Source of the DNA: an uncultured Saprospiraceae bacterium
GTDB taxonomy: Bacteria > Bacteroidota > Bacteroidia > Chitinophagales > Saprospiraceae
Length of the DNA stretch: 48,957 nt
Assembly (NCBI GenBank): GCA_937921775.1
Contig: CAKZUK010000096.1
Span: 1 to 48,957, forward strand
Reading direction: 5' to 3'
The translations under genes and the position numbers were made by a program. How positions within the stretch are numbered: position 1 is the first letter of the stretch; each line of letters starts with the position of its first letter. This document shows positions 16,567 through 24,448 of the stretch, piece by piece. The notes under the pieces were generated by a model, which was given only the letters and a program-made list of their open reading frames with translations, did not search any database and was not told the origin of the DNA.

Positions 16567-17982
16567 ATGCACAGCAGTAAATTATTGACCTTAATCGGCA
16601 GCTTACAACAAGAGGAAATCCACTGGTTTCGAAAGTTTCTCAAGTCTCCATTCTACAATACGAACGAGCTTTACGTCAAGCTATTCGATCACATCCGGAA
16701 ATACTATCCCGAGCTATCCTCTCCCAAACTAAGCAAAGAGGACACCTGCCAAAAACTCTTTCCCAACGAAAAAGTAAATGTTCAGAAAATCAGAAAAACG
16801 ATGCATGGCTTGGCGGCACTGGCAGAAGAATTCTTAGTGGCGATACAAATACGCAAGAAGCCATTTGAGAAAAAGAAGCTATTGGTCAAAGGCTTGGGTG
16901 AGCGAAATGTGTATACTTTATTTAAGAAAGGTACGAATGAGCTGCTTGGAGAATTGGAAGCTTTGCCTTATCGGGATGTTAACTATTATAAGGAGGTGCA
17001 TGAATTGAATTTGGAATTTTATGGGCATGCTCAGACTAATAAGCAGAAGGGAAATGATGCTACCTTAGTGTCAGCCGTCAATCACTTGAATTATTATTAT
17101 TTGATTCAACAGCAACGACTGGACTTCACCGTGAAATGGCATGAAAAATTAATTGGCAATAAATTCCGTACTAAAACTTTGGAGCAATCCAAAACTGATT
17201 TAAAGAACGAAACTGTTTTTAAACTGTATGCGCTCGTTATCAAATCTTTGGGTAAGGCTGACAATGATGCCATATACTTAGAAATGGAAACTTTATTTAA
17301 AAACAAAGTGCATCAACTGGGTAAAAATGATCAGTTTGAGATTTTCATACTTTTATTTAACCACCTTAGCAGTAGGTTTAACCATGGCAAAACAACTTAT
17401 CGATCTAAAATGTTTTCACTAAACAAATTCGGGCTTGATCAAAATTTAATTCTTAGAAATGACCAAATCACAGAAGCCACTTTTCTAAATATCGCTTCAA
17501 TAAGTATAGCAGAAGGCGCCTTTGAATGGACTGAATGGTTTATTAAGGAATACACAAAGGCGCTACCTCAAAAAATTAAACAAGACGTTATCAGCTTAAG
17601 CTTTGGATTACTTTACTTTTATAGAAAACAATTTTCTGAATCAACAAACCTCCTTTCCTCTCATACTTTCTTAAAACCACTTTACAATCTAAACTCAAAA
17701 ACAATATTGCTGAGAAGCTATTTCGAACAATTCTTAATTGATGATAGTTATTACGACTTACTTATTGCTCAATCAAATGCTTTTGAAAAATTTATCCGTC
17801 GAAATGATTTTATTTCCAAGAGTAAAAAGGAACCTTTCCTGAATTTCATATTATTCACTAGGAAAATCACCAATGCCATTTATCAAAACACCTTAGATCA
17901 AAACTTATTCAATCTAATTAAAAACAAAAGGTCAGTAATTCTCAAAGATTGGCTATTGGAAAAAATTTCTCAAAACATATAA
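16567..17982 (+). CDS. Large helical protein of unknown function
   Basis: 471 residues, soluble, with no signal peptide and almost entirely helical. The N-terminal 60 residues hold a compact motif (EEIHWFRKFLKSPFYNTNELYVKLFDHI, shown here by its key positions Trp20, Phe24, Ser27-Pro28-Phe29 and Asn31). The rest has irregular TPR-like helix pairs with many Phe and Tyr. I do not recognise a named family. It lies between a LytTR regulator and a gene for a GG-leader peptide transcribed toward it, so a role in that peptide system is conceivable but unproven. Codon use is A/T-rich, especially in the second half. Confidence 0.75.
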   Translation: MHSSKLLTLIGSLQQEEIHWFRKFLKSPFYNTNELYVKLFDHIRKYYPELSSPKLSKEDTCQKLFPNEKVNVQKIRKTMHGLAALAEEFLVAIQIRKKPFEKKKLLVKGLGERNVYTLFKKGTNELLGELEALPYRDVNYYKEVHELNLEFYGHAQTNKQKGNDATLVSAVNHLNYYYLIQQQRLDFTVKWHEKLIGNKFRTKTLEQSKTDLKNETVFKLYALVIKSLGKADNDAIYLEMETLFKNKVHQLGKNDQFEIFILLFNHLSSRFNHGKTTYRSKMFSLNKFGLDQNLILRNDQITEATFLNIASISIAEGAFEWTEWFIKEYTKALPQKIKQDVISLSFGLLYFYRKQFSESTNLLSSHTFLKPLYNLNSKTILLRSYFEQFLIDDSYYDLLIAQSNAFEKFIRRNDFISKSKKEPFLNFILFTRKITNAIYQNTLDQNLFNLIKNKRSVILKDWLLEKISQNI

Positions 17983-18094
17983 CATTATACATCTTCACAA
18001 ATACTCCATTTTGAATACAAAATAAAAAACCAACAAACTATCATTGATTCTTTTGGCAGTATCCCTCTAAAAAACACAAAGACTAGAATAATTT

Positions 18095-18133
18095 TAAAAA
18101 ACAATCCCGATCTTTGAGTGATCAAAGATCGGG
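18095..18133 (-). terminator. Strong intrinsic terminator of the GG-peptide gene
   Basis: CCCGATCTTTGA, loop gtga, TCAAAGATCGGG: a perfect 12-bp stem followed on the minus strand by ATTGTTTTTT. It starts 39 nt after the stop of the 52-residue peptide gene. Confidence 0.85.
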
Positions 18134-18171
18134 GCAACTTACACCTAAATTTTCACTTTTGACATTTCTTA

Positions 18172-18330
18172 TTAAATAATAACTATTTCTTCAATAATTA
18201 TATTAGTCCCATCACTTCCACCTCCGCCACCTTTCACTTTCCGCTGCTGATGATTAGTCAATTGAAGTTTTGCAAAATTAGTTAATGCAGTGTTGTTTTT
18301 CTGGTTTGAATTCTTAATTAGCTTTTTCAT
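18172..18330 (-). CDS. Short peptide with double-glycine leader, RiPP or secreted-peptide precursor
   Basis: A 52-codon ORF, ATG at 18330 and TAA at 18172-18174, translated here from the reverse strand. It begins MKKLIKNSNQK and then has FAKLQLTNHQQRKVKGG, the spacing of a GG-type leader for peptidase-transporter processing as seen in Bacteroidota natural-product precursors. A glycine run follows and then a short tail, SDGTNIIIEEIVII. The tail has no Cys, one Ser and one Thr, so a lanthionine product is unlikely. A strong terminator 39 nt downstream and a match of the upstream segment to another spot (18742-18759) support a real unit. No maturase or ABC transporter is in the window. It converges with the 471-residue gene. 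Confidence 0.65.
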   Translation of the reverse strand: MKKLIKNSNQKNNTALTNFAKLQLTNHQQRKVKGGGGGSDGTNIIIEEIVII

Positions 18331-18580
18331 TGGTAATAGATTTTAAAGCCTTGCATGTCGCAAGACGGGATTAAAGAATAAGTACCTGTAGCTCAAATAC
18401 TGAAGGCTACGCGTATGTTTAATTAAATTTCATTTTCTCGCTCAGAGAGACATTCGCCCTGTGGTCAACAATACTTTTCGGATGACTCAGCTCTCAAATT
18501 TTAATTTTGAGTATACCTCTGGCTGGCCGTGATTTGACATTGGCTACTTATTCCGAAGCGTATTAGCTATTGATCTTTTT

Positions 18581-18605
18581 AAAAACAAGCCCTGAGACGG
18601 GCTTG
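18581..18605 (-). terminator. Intrinsic terminator, minus strand
   Basis: CAAGCCC, loop tgagac, GGGCTTG, with a T5 tract following on the minus strand. The unit it would end has no convincing ORF (only a 10-codon frame from 18674), so a small RNA or a decayed peptide unit is possible. Confidence 0.65.
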
Positions 18606-18861
18606 CTAGTATGTTGTTAATTCACGTTTAAGCTCATGAGATTATTTTGTTTCGTTTGGTTTTTCGTTTGCCATATCGGCTTGTTACTGTTTAATTTGAA
18701 GTCAGGAAAAAAGGTTACGAGGTGAGTGCAATTATGCAGCTAAGACGGGACTTTAAAAGCGTTAAGGTTATTTTAATTTTTCGCTAATCCCTGTGTGAAT
18801 TATTATTTTTTGGAGGTGAATATTTTTTTTCAAAAAAGGAGAGAACTTTCAGACTGGACAT

Positions 18862-18886
18862 AAAAAAAGCCGCTAGCATTAGCGGC
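18862..18886 (-). terminator. Intrinsic terminator, minus strand
   Basis: GCCGCTA, loop gcat, TAGCGGC, followed on the minus strand by seven T residues. It lies just downstream, on that strand, of the palindrome at 18902-18973. Confidence 0.7.
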
Positions 18887-18901
18887 CTGTATCACAATTT
18901 T

Positions 18902-18973
18902 ACCATATAGACAACACATTAGGACACATAGAAAAAAACGATCGAACTTATGTGTCCTATATGACTATATGGT
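18902..18973. repeat. Nested inverted repeat, possible structured RNA
   Basis: Outer arms ACCATATAG and CTATATGGT (18902-18910, 18965-18973) enclose inner arms AGGACACATA and TATGTGTCCT (18921-18930, 18949-18958), with 10/6-nt internal loops and an 18-nt apical loop. All arms are perfect. A minus-strand terminator follows 16 nt later. Confidence 0.6.
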
Positions 18974-18974
18974 T

Positions 18975-19111
18975 TAAAATACGGTAGTAAGTAAAGCGTT
19001 TTTCGCGTTCGAGGGCAAACTTTTACATTTTTAATTTTGCGGTTTTACATTTTAGATTTTGTTCCTAATACCGAAATCAATTCTCGGCCGGCCTGTAAAG
19101 TCCGGTATCCG
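18975..19111 (-). repeat. Dispersed inverted-repeat element, copy C
   Basis: On the minus strand the order is an end sequence (19111 to 19077, with CAGGCCGGCCGAGAATTGA), then TTAGGAACAAAATCTAAAA, then TGTAAAACCGCAAAA and about 60 nt matching copy B (24507-24580 region). The far end diverges. A stray inverted end at 18521-18537 could be its other terminus. Confidence 0.6.
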
Positions 19112-19351
19112 AAGCCACTGAACAGCTATCAATAGAATTAAGTGCTTACTGTAAATGTCAGTAAGGTTTATTAAAGCAGAGGAACAATAAGCAACAGACT
19201 TTACCCAGCCTTGCTTAACACAAAGCCATCTCGCGGACTTAACAAAGCTCCAAACACAATCACCTTCGGTCGACATTAGCCTCAGCTAAAAACCTCCGTA
19301 CCCTTTTAAATTATTGGGCCTCCATCCCTTCTATGCTTCCATGGTAAAAAA

Positions 19352-20173
19352 TCAAGACAGAGCAAGTTCCTCCAAAACAACAGCCACTCCATCCTCCAAA
19401 TTACTCAAAGTAATCCGATCCGACACCGCCTTCACCTCCTCCTTAGCATTCGCAACCGCAACACCCAATCCCACTCCACCAAGTAATTCCATATCATTAT
19501 AGTTATCACCAAAAGCAGCTACCTCCGATAAATTAATCGCATACTTTTGATCCAACAAAAAAGACAAAGCAGATAATTTCGAAATCTCCTTACTAGCAAT
19601 CTCAATATAAGTTGACTTCGATCGATACACATGCAACTGATCCGCACAATACATCTTTAACCAATTCTCCAACAATTGAATTTCATGCTCATTGCCCATG
19701 CACATGATTTTGTGAGGTCCTTTATTTTCGACTTGCCATTGTTCACAAATGCTTTCCAACTTAGCTACTGCTGGCGTGATTTTAGTATTATTCATTTCCC
19801 GCTTCGCCCAATAATCCATTTCGGGAACAAACCACTCATCCGCATGATACAAGCTCATATGGATGGTCGACTTGTCAATGAATTTCAAAATCAACTGCGT
19901 CAAGTTTATCGGAATTTCAATCGACAACAAAGCCTTAGCTTCATCTTCATCATAGCTCAAAACCAGACCACCATTATAAGCGATCAGTGGATGTCTTTCC
20001 ATATCCATTTCAACTTGAAGATGGCGCATCGCCTTAGGCATTCGGGAGGAAATAAGGACGACAGGAATGCGGTCCTTTATATTTTTCATGACCTGAATGG
20101 TCCTTGTGGAAAGTTCTCTTTCTTTGTTCAGTAGCGTGCCGTCTATGTCGCTGCAGATTAATTTGTACTTCAT
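19352..20173 (-). CDS. Cof-type HAD-superfamily phosphatase
   Basis: 273 residues. HAD motif I is CSDIDGTLLN at the N-terminus (nucleophile and acid-base Asp). Motif II is VVLISSRMP. Motif III Lys is in the KEISKLSAL region, and motif IV is AFGDNYNDMELL. The roughly 90-residue C2-type cap between motifs II and III places it in the Cof/YbiV group, which dephosphorylates sugar phosphates or cofactors. The substrate is not predictable. ATG at 20173. Divergent from the DUF937-OmpA gene. Confidence 0.9.
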   Translation of the reverse strand: MKYKLICSDIDGTLLNKERELSTRTIQVMKNIKDRIPVVLISSRMPKAMRHLQVEMDMERHPLIAYNGGLVLSYDEDEAKALLSIEIPINLTQLILKFIDKSTIHMSLYHADEWFVPEMDYWAKREMNNTKITPAVAKLESICEQWQVENKGPHKIMCMGNEHEIQLLENWLKMYCADQLHVYRSKSTYIEIASKEISKLSALSFLLDQKYAINLSEVAAFGDNYNDMELLGGVGLGVAVANAKEEVKAVSDRITLSNLEDGVAVVLEELALS

Positions 20174-20481
20174 TCCTCAATGTACAAAGTCAGCTATGAA
20201 AATTAAAATATCATCATTGATTTCCCCACATAGATTATGCGTCGAAATACTCGTTCTAATTTTTTCATTCTAAATGCAGAGTTACTTAACAACCGAATAT
20301 AATTCCATTCAGGCTCAACCAATGCAGATATTCAATATATTTAGTATGAATTTCACCCTATTTTAAATTTAAGTTTCATGAAAGTCATTCTACCCACTGT
20401 TACCTAATTTGAAATACAACGTCTGATATAATGTACTAATGTGACAAGCTCTTTTTGTTAAAACATAAAATCAACCTACAA
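20174..20481. other. Divergent intergenic region
   Basis: 308 nt between the phosphatase and the DUF937-OmpA gene. It presumably holds both promoters. A TAATTTGA sequence near 20406-20413 resembles a -7 box in the plus direction. Nothing else stands out. Confidence 0.4.
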
Positions 20482-22062
20482 ATGGCAATTAATCTTTTAA
20501 ACCTAGTAAAAGATCAACTTGGTGACAACCTAATTGGTCAAGCTTCAAAACTAATTGGTGAAAATCAAAGTACCACCAAATCAGCAATTGGTACCATACT
20601 CCCTACTATTCTTGGCAGTATTGTAAGCAAAGGTTCTTCATCCAATGGAGCCAGTCAACTACTAAACATGATCAACAAAGACAAGCATGACGGTAGCATG
20701 TTTAATAACCTTTCTGGTCTCTTAGGAGGCGGATCTTCATCCAACGGATTAATGGATAGTGGAAAGTCTATACTTTCTTCGATCATGGGAAACAAGCAGA
20801 ATTCAATATTAGATCTTATCGGTAAAACCACCGGACTAAAGCAAAGTTCTTCTTCTTCTCTTATGAACATGCTAGCTCCTATGGTAATGGGAATGATCGG
20901 CAAGCAGGTAGCTAGCAAAGGCTTAAATGCCTCTAGCCTAATGAATTTATTAGCCGGACAAAAAGACCACCTAAGCAGTGCGCTACCTGCGGGAATGGGC
21001 AGCATCTTAGGATTTGCTGATACTAAAGGCGGTACTTCTCATAGTGCTTCTAGTAGCACATCGCACCAACAAAAATCTTCTGGAGGTGGTGGTGGATTTA
21101 TGAAATGGCTACTTCTAGGACTAGCTGCCTTATTACTGCTTGGTTACTTTGGTTTCAGAACAGGCTGTGGCGCAGTTGATAATACTGCCAATGCTGTAAC
21201 AGAAACTACAACTGGCATTGCCAATGCAGGCGGTGATGCAGTAGGTACCATGGTAGATAAAACAGTTGACGCTGCTGGTTCAGTTTTAAATGGAACAGTA
21301 GATGCTGCTGGTAACGTAGTTGATGGAACAGGTAACATCATTGCAAAAGCTGGAGAGTTTACAAAAGATGCCGCAGGTAATATTGTGAACCTTGCGAGCA
21401 AAAAAGCAGACGCCTTAACTGATGCAGCTGGTAACGCAATAAGTGACGCTTCGGATGCTGTTGGAAATGCAGCCAATGATGCTATCGAATTTACAATAGA
21501 TGAAAGTGGTAACCTCTTAGACGCTTCAGGAAAGATCGCATACAAAGTCGGTGATTTTTCAACAACAGAAGATGGCTTTTATGTTGACAAAAAAGGTAAT
21601 CGAATTGGTAGAGTATTTAAGAAAATCGGTAAGGCAATTGGTGACGCAACCAAAGCTACTGGTAAAGCCATCGGTAATGCCGCAGAAAAAACTGGTGACT
21701 TTTTCAAGAATACATTCTCTGATATGTTCAAGAAAAAAGCAGGATCTGAAACTACTTATGAGTTGTCTCAAATTAAATTCAATTCTGAAAACCACCGAAT
21801 TACTGACTATTCTAGAAATGAATTAGATGGCTTAGTAGCTGCTCTAAAATCTGATCCTAACGCTAAGATTAGCGTACAATCTTATACTAGTGATGGAAAA
21901 AACAAACTAACGAATAAAAGTCTTTCAACTACCCGTGCTAAAGTAGTACATGACATGTTGGTTACACTTGGCGTAAACAAGGACCAGATTACCTTTAAAG
22001 GACTTGGTTCTAAAGATGACGCTAAAGCTGCTGCAAACAAAGTAGAAATTGTAGTTGAGTAA
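20482..22062 (+). CDS. DUF937 / membrane anchor / low-complexity / OmpA-domain protein
   Basis: 526 residues from the ATG at 20482; an in-frame TTG at 20455 would add 9 residues. Residues 1-180 form a DUF937 (YidB-like) domain rich in Leu-Gly-Ser (LIGENQSTTKSAIGTILPTILGSI). After a Ser/Gly linker comes one membrane helix (FMKWLLLGLAALLLLGYFGF). Then about 190 residues of Ala/Gly/Asp/Val repeats follow, with the recurring unit DAAGN-V, like LEA or synthetic-looking amphipathic repeats. The last 100 residues are an OmpA-family peptidoglycan-binding domain (SVQSYTSDGKN, LSTTRAKVVHDML). It likely spans from membrane to cell wall. A terminator follows. Confidence 0.85.
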   Translation: MAINLLNLVKDQLGDNLIGQASKLIGENQSTTKSAIGTILPTILGSIVSKGSSSNGASQLLNMINKDKHDGSMFNNLSGLLGGGSSSNGLMDSGKSILSSIMGNKQNSILDLIGKTTGLKQSSSSSLMNMLAPMVMGMIGKQVASKGLNASSLMNLLAGQKDHLSSALPAGMGSILGFADTKGGTSHSASSSTSHQQKSSGGGGGFMKWLLLGLAALLLLGYFGFRTGCGAVDNTANAVTETTTGIANAGGDAVGTMVDKTVDAAGSVLNGTVDAAGNVVDGTGNIIAKAGEFTKDAAGNIVNLASKKADALTDAAGNAISDASDAVGNAANDAIEFTIDESGNLLDASGKIAYKVGDFSTTEDGFYVDKKGNRIGRVFKKIGKAIGDATKATGKAIGNAAEKTGDFFKNTFSDMFKKKAGSETTYELSQIKFNSENHRITDYSRNELDGLVAALKSDPNAKISVQSYTSDGKNKLTNKSLSTTRAKVVHDMLVTLGVNKDQITFKGLGSKDDAKAAANKVEIVVE

Positions 22063-22074
22063 TGCTCTAAATTT

Positions 22075-22132
22075 GAAGACCGAAGAATCTCCTGAGGTAA
22101 ACTTACCTTTGGAAAATCTTCGGTCTTCTTAT
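22075..22132 (+). terminator. Terminator of the DUF937-OmpA gene
   Basis: GAAGACCGAAGA and TCTTCGGTCTTC form a perfect 12-bp stem around a 30-nt loop that itself contains AGGTA-aact-TACCT; TTATTTT follows. Confidence 0.75.
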
Positions 22133-22158
22133 TTTAAATTATTTTGTAACTATTCCGT

Positions 22159-22186
22159 CAGAAAACGGAACATGGCTGGCCGGCAG
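22159..22186. repeat. Stray end of the dispersed repeat
   Basis: CAGAAAACGGAACATGGCTGGCCGGCAG closely matches the terminal repeat of copy B (key run GGAACA-GGCTGGCCG) but is not followed by the same interior. It lies 48 nt before copy A. Confidence 0.5.
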
Positions 22187-22233
22187 AGAGGGTTCCCTCC
22201 GATCCTGTATATGCGCTAGAAGAGAACTTCGCT

Positions 22234-22394
22234 CTTCGCAGGGTGGCAGTTAATTGGTTTAGCATTAGGAACAAGGTTTAAACTAGCCTGGTGGCTTGTC
22301 TAGCTGCCAGATAGACTCGACAGGTTTAAAAATATCCCTAAGAGCGATGCGGTCAAAATATTGAGGCGACTGCATTCTCAGTTGACCTGTTCAG
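22234..22394 (+). repeat. Dispersed inverted-repeat element, copy A
   Basis: 161 bp. It aligns with copy B (24449-24776) on both sides of the 150-bp insert of B: left part GGCAGTTAATTGG-TTAGGAACAAGGTTTAAA, and right part of about 110 nt with shared runs such as TCTAGCT-CCAGATAGA and GACA-GTTTAAAAA. By eye the right part is roughly three-quarters identical. Terminal repeats are more decayed than in B. No coding capacity. Confidence 0.7.
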
Positions 22395-22420
22395 TCTTCA
22401 TCAGCCTTTCAATTCCTCCC

Positions 22421-22951
22421 CTATCTCAGCTCAATCCGATCAAACATCAAACGAAACCGCTCCGCCTTTTTATTCCCAATCAAAAAACCAATCTCCTCCA
22501 TCACCTCAGCAGGAAAATTAGCTTCATTCAACTTTCGACCTCTAAACGAAGGGTACATTTCGTCAAGTGGAATCTCAATCGTTTCCCAATCATCAGAAGT
22601 CGACATATAAGTGATGTAAGAAAAATAATCTTGTGCATCTGTTTTTACTCGAACCTGATATTCCTTCCCATCACCTTTCAAGCGAATCACCATTTTACTA
22701 AACTTACTAACATCCGCCTGTTCAAATCGACAGCGAATAGATGAAAATCCACCGTTATTCTCTAAAGAAACATCTCCTTCAAAAACACCATTCCCATCTG
22801 AATCAATATAAAAGCTTCCATCTGACCGGCCACCCATTACCACATCATCCACCACCATCCAACTGGACAAATCACTTTCTTTATTGAAATCATAGATTAG
22901 GAAACCATTCATAGACATTAGAAGTAGGATTGGCGTGAGCAATTGAAGCAT
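22421..22951 (-). CDS. CIA30-like protein
   Basis: 176 residues covering one complex I intermediate-associated protein 30 (CIA30/NDUFAF1-like) domain. The landmark segments are WMVVDDVVMGGRSDG, FEGDVSLENNGGFSSIR and the late IGFLIGNKKAERFRLMFDRIEL. The first 20 residues are hydrophobic and may be a signal peptide. In bacteria this beta-sandwich domain occurs in stand-alone proteins of uncertain role, sometimes with redox or carbohydrate-binding folds, so a role in complex I assembly should not be assumed. ATG at 22951. Confidence 0.85.
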   Translation of the reverse strand: MLQLLTPILLLMSMNGFLIYDFNKESDLSSWMVVDDVVMGGRSDGSFYIDSDGNGVFEGDVSLENNGGFSSIRCRFEQADVSKFSKMVIRLKGDGKEYQVRVKTDAQDYFSYITYMSTSDDWETIEIPLDEMYPSFRGRKLNEANFPAEVMEEIGFLIGNKKAERFRLMFDRIELR

Positions 22952-23069
22952 GATATAGTAATTTTAGCAAAACTTAAGGCAAATCAAAGGCTGATCAGCC
23001 GACTTACTAACATACCAACAGACTTATGAACATATTGTTGATAACTTTGAGTGGATTTTCACTTTAGCA

Positions 23070-23239
23070 GGGATGGGATCTATATAGCGAGCAGCTAGAC
23101 AGGCACGGATTGGACGGATTATAAAACCACTACCGCGTTTTTTTTTACGATCGCAGAAAAGCCATCCATCCCAATCCATTCAATTTCTTAGATCTGTGCC
23201 CGTCTGGTGAAAAGACGCCAGCCCGGCAGGTCCCATCCC
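23070..23239. repeat. 170-bp imperfect palindrome
   Basis: Three nested arm pairs: GGGATGGGA (23070) with TCCCATCCC (23231-23239); AGACAGGCACGGAT (23097) with ATCTGTGCCCGTCT (23192-23205), differing only by G:T-compatible changes; GGATTGGACGGAT (23107) with ATCCATCCCAATCC (23164-23177). The apex holds a T9 tract. It ends 2 nt before the stop of the methyltransferase gene. Confidence 0.65.
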
Positions 23240-23241
23240 CG

Positions 23242-24405
23242 TCAAACGAGCAATTCTTCCAAATAATGAGACCCAATCCCGAAAGCTCGCTTCAAGCTAG
23301 CAATCTTCTCAAAAATCGCCACCTTATCCACCTCCCGCTCATGCCGCTCTCCCACTATCATCAAATTCTTACCTGTATGCTCCGTCGAGATAAACTCAAA
23401 GACCTTCGTCTTATAGCCCTCCGACTCCATCAACAAAGCACGAATCGTATCCGTGATAATCTCCGCCTGCCTCTCCTTCAATATCCCATGTTCCAACACG
23501 GCATGAAACTCCGTCTTGTCATCAATCTCTCTTCGGATTTGCTTATGGCAACAAGGTGCACAAATAATGAGTGATGCATTCGCTTTGATGCCTTTGAAGA
23601 TAGCATCGTCTGTGGCTGTATCGCAGGCATGTAAGGCAATCAGCATATCCGTTTTTGGCAATTCATAATCACCAATATAACCGAGCTCAAATTTCAAATT
23701 TTCAAAACCAACTTGCTCTGCCACCTCATTACATAGTTGAATTAAATCCGGTCGCACCTCCACACCTTTTACATGTGCATTCACCTTAGCAGTTTTTACC
23801 AAATAATCATACAAGGCAAAAGTGAGATAGCCTTTCCCAGCTCCCATGTCAACTACTTGCAAGGCATCTTTTTTTAGTAAGTCTTTATTCTTCCGAACGA
23901 GTCCGTCAATTATTTCTACAAACTTATTGATCTGTTTATATTTATCCCCCTTATCTTTTTTGACACGCCCCGAATTATCTAGTACATTCAAAGCTTTCAA
24001 ATAATCAGTACCACTAATTAAACGCTTTTTCGTTTTGTCGTGCGTGCGATTAGGAAGTTCCTTAAAGCTAGCTGCTTGTTCTTTCAATTTTAGCTTGCCA
24101 TCAGCACTTCGCTCGCCACTCCAATCAGCAGTAATCGTGAATAGATTGAAAATCACAAGGGTATCCCTCATCAGTTTTTCGATTTCCTGATAAGCGGCTT
24201 CTATTGGAAAATTTTTGGTAATATCTTTCGTCTTGTGGCGATAGACGAGGGAAAGTTGTTTTTGATTTTTAATCAGAGCGAGTTTGATCAGCACTTTTTT
24301 CAAAGTTGAATCTGAATTCTGATTTTTACTCAAAGTCAATCGTACAAAAGTATCTTGGCGAATACTTTCCTTCAATTGAGTCATCATGTCTATTATCTCT
24401 GCCAT
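23242..24405 (-). CDS. SAM-dependent methyltransferase (Methyltransf_32-like)
   Basis: 387 residues from the ATG at 24405; an in-frame TTG at 24423 adds 6 residues. A helical N-terminal domain of about 180 residues precedes a Rossmann methyltransferase with SAM motif I VVDMGAGKGYLTFAL, the acidic VEVRPDL, LIALHACDTATDDAI and CAPCCHKQ. The LHACD...PCC pair is typical of the family related to eukaryotic METTL25/GSTCD, thought to act on RNA or protein. The substrate is unknown. The stop codon abuts the palindromic element at 23070-23239. Confidence 0.85.
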   Translation of the reverse strand: MAEIIDMMTQLKESIRQDTFVRLTLSKNQNSDSTLKKVLIKLALIKNQKQLSLVYRHKTKDITKNFPIEAAYQEIEKLMRDTLVIFNLFTITADWSGERSADGKLKLKEQAASFKELPNRTHDKTKKRLISGTDYLKALNVLDNSGRVKKDKGDKYKQINKFVEIIDGLVRKNKDLLKKDALQVVDMGAGKGYLTFALYDYLVKTAKVNAHVKGVEVRPDLIQLCNEVAEQVGFENLKFELGYIGDYELPKTDMLIALHACDTATDDAIFKGIKANASLIICAPCCHKQIRREIDDKTEFHAVLEHGILKERQAEIITDTIRALLMESEGYKTKVFEFISTEHTGKNLMIVGERHEREVDKVAIFEKIASLKRAFGIGSHYLEELLV

Positions 24406-24448
24406 AGTTGGGAATTTGTGCAAAGATAGTGGAAATTAATTTTTTGAA

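Larger units (their letters stand above)
18331..19351. other. 1-kb gene-free stretch with terminators, palindrome and repeat element
   Basis: No convincing protein gene. From left to right it holds the leader of the GG-peptide gene, a stray repeat end GGCTGGCCGTGATTTGA (18521-18537), minus-strand terminators at 18581-18605 and 18862-18886, a nested palindrome at 18902-18973, and a minus-strand copy of the dispersed repeat at 18975-19111. A small hairpin CTTACTG-taaatgt-CAGTAAG follows near 19146-19166. An apparent minus-strand reading frame near 19052-19276 is made largely of repeat sequence and is not supported. Confidence 0.6.

Noticed and set aside
18645..18674. Minus-strand 10-codon frame MANEKPNETK before the terminator at 18581
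   Set aside because: Too short to support as a gene and with no leader-like feature, though its unit shares an upstream segment with the peptide gene.
19052..19276. 74-codon minus-strand frame
   Set aside because: A good part of it is made of the dispersed repeat copy C; composition is not protein-like.
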